Below are positions 7,727 to 9,255 of a stretch of 9,255 nucleotides of DNA, one piece after another. The stretch spans positions 1 through 9,255 of the forward strand of contig SPBV01000062.1 of NCBI GenBank assembly GCA_004525885.1. The letters are read 5' to 3'. This DNA is from Nitrosomonadales bacterium (GTDB lineage: Bacteria; Pseudomonadota; Gammaproteobacteria; Burkholderiales; Nitrosomonadaceae). Position 1 is the first letter of the stretch. Each line of letters begins with the position of its first letter. The position numbers and the translations under genes are program-made. The notes under the pieces are model-generated. The model was not told the origin of the DNA, searched no databases, and saw nothing but the letters and a program-made list of their open reading frames with translations.

Positions 7727-7990
7727 CTAGTCGCATTGCTGCAGGAAATGGTCCACGAGCCGCCGTGCGATGAAAATACGAAAAGGCAACTTCATGTCAT
7801 CTGCGCTAAGCTGTTCCCGAGAAAACCAGCGAGCGTCTTCGAGTTCACCATCATTTAGATTGATGTACTGACTCTCAGCCTTGGCAGCAAAACCCACCAT
7901 CAGCGCTACAGGGAAAGGCCACGGCTGCGAGCTGTGATAGCTGACCTTGCCGACGCGCACATTAGTCTCTTCGAATGCTTCTCGGCGACT
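7727..7990 (-). pseudogene. nudC: NudC (NAD+ diphosphatase) C-terminal remnant
   Basis: The minus-strand reading frame gives RREAFEETNV, then YHSSQPWPFP, then DGELEDARWFSREQL and a terminal LPFRIFIARRLVDHF segment. This is the NudC signature: the second half of the Nudix box (REAFEE, here with Asn in place of the usual Gly), followed by the SQPWPFP motif specific to NADH/NAD+ pyrophosphatases. About 88 residues survive of a protein normally near 260. The zinc-ribbon N-terminal part and the first half of the Nudix box (G-x5-E) are missing. Similarity stops near 7990; an in-frame TAG lies at 8018-8020, where the third A repeat begins. No suitable start exists, apart from GTG at 7960 inside the domain. 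It is almost certainly non-functional and was probably cut by insertion or recombination at the repeat. Confidence 0.88.
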
Positions 7991-8017
7991 AGAATCGAAT
8001 CTGTGTCTATTAATTAC

Positions 8018-8138
8018 CTACTAATCATAATATTATCGTGAGAATAGTTGCCTTAATTTCCTTGATATACCACCAATAATATCCCCAAATATACCCCCCG
8101 AATGGCTGGCTGTTATCGGATTGTATTGGAACCTAATG
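8018..8138 (+). repeat. Dispersed repeat A, copy 3 (variant with an extra C-rich unit)
   Basis: It begins CTACTAATCATAATATTA, has TTAATTTCCTTGATATACC, and then an expanded C-rich part with three units (TACCACC, TATCCCC, TACCCCCC) rather than two. The iterons follow: TGGCTGTTAT, CGGATTGTAT and TGGAACCTAA. It directly abuts the truncated nudC remnant and has the same orientation as the other copies. It is the most diverged copy. Confidence 0.8.
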
Positions 8139-8172
8139 TAATTATTAGTTTAGAGAATAAAACTTGTTACAA

Positions 8173-8267
8173 ATGACTTCTTTTAGGCACAAGCGAGTCA
8201 CTAATGACTGCTTTTAGCATAAAGTAGACCTATGTGAACATCCGCTTTTAGCACAAAGCAGACATTC
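8173..8267. repeat. Three close B repeats in tandem
   Basis: Three B-type units follow each other in the same direction. Unit one (8173-8202) is degenerate, with AATGACTTC, TTTTAGGCAC and AAGCGAGTCA. Unit two (8203-8230) has AATGACTGCTTTTAGCAT and AAAGTAGACC. Unit three (8234-8267) is near-perfect, with ACATCCGCTTTTAGCAC and AAAGCAGACATTC. They lie downstream of the small gene at 8341-8598 and about 35 bp after the third A repeat. Decay increases from right to left. Confidence 0.75.
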
Positions 8268-8340
8268 TGGAGTCGTTATAAGCGAGTGTGACGATCCGAT
8301 AAGCAAGGCCGTATGATTGTTTTAATTATATTGTATCTGA

Positions 8341-8598
8341 TTAAGACTTATTAATTATTTCATTACTTGCTTCTTTGACTCTCCGAACACCAAATGTAAC
8401 AGTCGGAGGGATACCCATACCTAATTCAATATCTGCTACACGATAATTAGAGCCTTTTTGCTTTAAGATCTCATTAATGTTTTCTTGTTTCTTGACCGCC
8501 TTAATGACGGCATTAGCAATTACTTCATCACTACTAAATGTTGCGACTGATTCATTAACCTTGTTACCAAGTTCTTTTGCTTTATCCAGGATTCCCAT
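8341..8598 (-). CDS. Small conserved-looking hypothetical protein (85 aa)
   Basis: This is a small soluble protein of unknown function; no signal peptide or membrane segment is seen. It starts MGILDKAKELGNKVNES, a helical amphipathic N-terminus, continues with helical EVIANAVIKAVKKQENINEI (30-49 if counted from the outer start), and ends with a probable strand region VADIELGMGIPPTVTFGVRRV. I recall uncharacterised proteins of this build (N-terminal GILDK-type helix, ending in GIPPxVTF), but cannot name a family. The ATG at 8598 is preceded by AGAG at useful spacing. An outer in-frame ATG at 8613 adds five residues and exists because of a 15-bp direct duplication over the start region. Regularly spaced charged and hydrophobic residues support a real protein. 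It is isolated, with only remnants and repeats around it. Confidence 0.65.
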   Translation of the reverse strand: MGILDKAKELGNKVNESVATFSSDEVIANAVIKAVKKQENINEILKQKGSNYRVADIELGMGIPPTVTFGVRRVKEASNEIINKS

Positions 8599-8620
8599 TG
8601 AATTTACTCTCATTGAATTT
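8596..8620. repeat. 15-bp-offset direct duplication over the start codon
   Basis: The plus strand reads CATTGAATTT at 8596-8605 and again at 8611-8620. On the minus strand this gives AAATTCAATG twice, so the small gene has two in-frame ATGs 15 bp apart with identical 7-bp leaders. The AGAG ribosome-binding-like sequence lies only before the inner one, within the duplicated interval. Confidence 0.8.
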
Positions 8621-8726
8621 TAAATAACAGTTTATCAAAAGAACCGCCATGAAAATGTTAGCGCTTCACACGAAAATATTTTTGCCTGCTTTGTGAATAC
8701 TAGCAGGATCAGCATAGGCAATAATT

Positions 8727-8761
8727 TTGCCCGATTCAAAAGTATCATGCCTGTCGGGCAA
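8727..8761. other. Inverted repeat upstream of the LysR remnant
   Basis: TTGCCCGA (8727-8734) and TCGGGCAA (8754-8761) are perfect 8-bp inverted arms separated by 19 bp. No T-run follows on either strand, so a terminator is unlikely. It may be an operator-like site or decayed coding sequence of the LysR gene. A second short pair, CCTGCT (8685-8690) and AGCAGG (8702-8707), lies just to the left. Confidence 0.45.
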
Positions 8762-8777
8762 TATCCACCTCTGGTAA

Positions 8778-9059
8778 AAAACGAATTTTCCGGAAAGTAT
8801 TAATTCGAACAATACTGATTGTTTTGCTGCCATGCGCCAGATGATTAGTCTTGGTCCCAGAATTGGTATCCTGCCAGATTATTTAGGAGATAGTGATTTA
8901 GGACTAGTATCGTTATTCACATTACCGAAAGAGATAAATAAAAATGTCTGGTTATTAACCCATTCAGATTTACGTAAGGTGAAACGTATACAAAGTTTTA
9001 TGGAATTTGTAAGAAGATATATCAAAAATAATTCTTCAGATATTTTGCAGAAATACTAG
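8778..9059 (+). pseudogene. LysR-family transcriptional regulator, C-terminal remnant
   Basis: The plus-strand frame is open from a TAA at 8775-8777 to the TAG at 9057-9059. It contains GPRIGILPDYLGDSDLGLV, then KNVWLLTHSDLRKVKRIQSF and MEFVRRYIKNN. This matches the end of the effector-binding domain of LysR-type regulators, which typically read GIGLLPxYLGDxDPxL and LWLLTHPDLRxTxRVRxFxDF. Only about 75-93 of some 300 residues remain: the DNA-binding helix-turn-helix and most of the effector domain are absent. An internal ATG (8832) exists but would make only the last fragment, so regulatory function is not expected. This is the only plus-strand coding trace in the window, and it ends about 60 bp before the fourth A repeat. 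Confidence 0.85.
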
Positions 9060-9118
9060 ATTTCCTTTTTTGTATCAATCAGTTGTCGGCAACAATTGAA
9101 CTCAAACCCGTTAATATC

Positions 9119-9228
9119 CTATTAATCATGTTATTGGATAAAAATTAACCGCCTAAATTTCCTTGATATACCCCCATCCCTACCCCCGGAATCTCTAGCT
9201 GTTACTAGATTGTATTGGAAGCTAAATG
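9119..9228 (+). repeat. Dispersed repeat A, copy 4
   Basis: This is a complete copy. It starts CTATTAATCATGTTATTGG, contains TAAATTTCCTTGATATACCC, then two C-rich units ending TACCCCC, and the iterons TAGCTGTTAC, TAGATTGTAT and TGGAAGCTAA. It matches copy 1 at 51 of 55 compared positions. A B unit begins about 5 bp later. It lies downstream of the LysR remnant. Confidence 0.85.
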
Positions 9229-9233
9229 CAAAT

Positions 9234-9255
9234 CATCTGTTTTTAGCACAAAGCA
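9234..9255. repeat. Repeat B, copy cut by the window end
   Basis: It reads CATCTGTTTTTAGCAC followed by AAAGCA, matching the left arm, centre and start of the right arm of the B repeat. The window ends inside it. It directly follows the fourth A repeat, as in copy 1, where GTCTGTTTTT takes the same place. Confidence 0.75.

Noticed and set aside
7583..7858. Plus-strand 91-aa open frame with a hydrophobic start
   Set aside because: It overlaps the nudC remnant in antisense, its hydrophobic part is just the translated polypyrimidine tract, and no ribosome binding site is seen.
8173..8267. CRISPR array
   Set aside because: The three units are degenerate, nearly contiguous and lack spacers of even length; the same unit occurs singly elsewhere in the window.
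9061..9110. Terminator after the LysR remnant
   Set aside because: The only hairpin (GTTG-TCGG-CAAC) has a four-base stem and the T-run precedes rather than follows it.
9165..9195. G-quadruplex in the C-rich part of repeat A
   Set aside because: Only three tracts of three or more G occur on the minus strand in most copies; four are normally needed.

Overview
The window looks like chromosomal DNA of an AT-rich gammaproteobacterium, probably aquatic or environmental. This is inferred from the gene set (a LemA plus M48 protease pair, an MscS-like channel protein, a DUF3750-type lipoprotein with a glutathione S-transferase, NudC and LysR remnants) and from dispersed intergenic repeats of a kind I associate with this class. 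No rRNA, tRNA, CRISPR array, transposase or integrase gene was found. All five larger intact genes and both small ones lie on the minus strand; the only plus-strand coding trace is a LysR fragment.

Layout, left to right. 1-55 is the end of a dispersed repeat, called A here. 165-374 encodes a very small lipoprotein. 459-487 is a short hairpin repeat, called B. 641-2389 encodes an MscS-like membrane protein with a long periplasmic coiled coil. 2390-3076 has no convincing gene but holds a B copy and two short open stretches. 3077-5641 is a two-gene operon, transcribed LemA first and then an HtpX-like M48 zinc protease with a long C-terminal extension. 5642-6175 is non-coding and holds the second A repeat and a possible terminator. 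6176-7541 is a second operon, a DUF3750-type lipoprotein followed by a glutathione S-transferase. 7632-7669 is an unbroken pyrimidine tract. 7727-7990 is the C-terminal stump of NudC. 8018-8138 is the third A repeat, then three B units close together (8173-8267). 8341-8598 is a small unknown protein gene. 8778-9059 is a LysR C-terminal stump. 9119-9255 is the fourth A repeat leading into another B unit.

The intact genes suggest envelope maintenance: two lipoproteins, a membrane protease with its LemA partner, and a channel-like protein. They are not an obvious single pathway. The most unusual feature is the set of four A repeats. All point the same way, carry 10-bp-phased TGG iterons next to C-rich iterons, and are followed by B-type sequence to varying degrees. 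They separate unrelated gene modules, and one gene remnant (nudC) ends at a repeat edge. The architecture resembles protein-binding or attachment-site DNA more than a simple intergenic palindrome, but no enzyme that would act on it is visible here.
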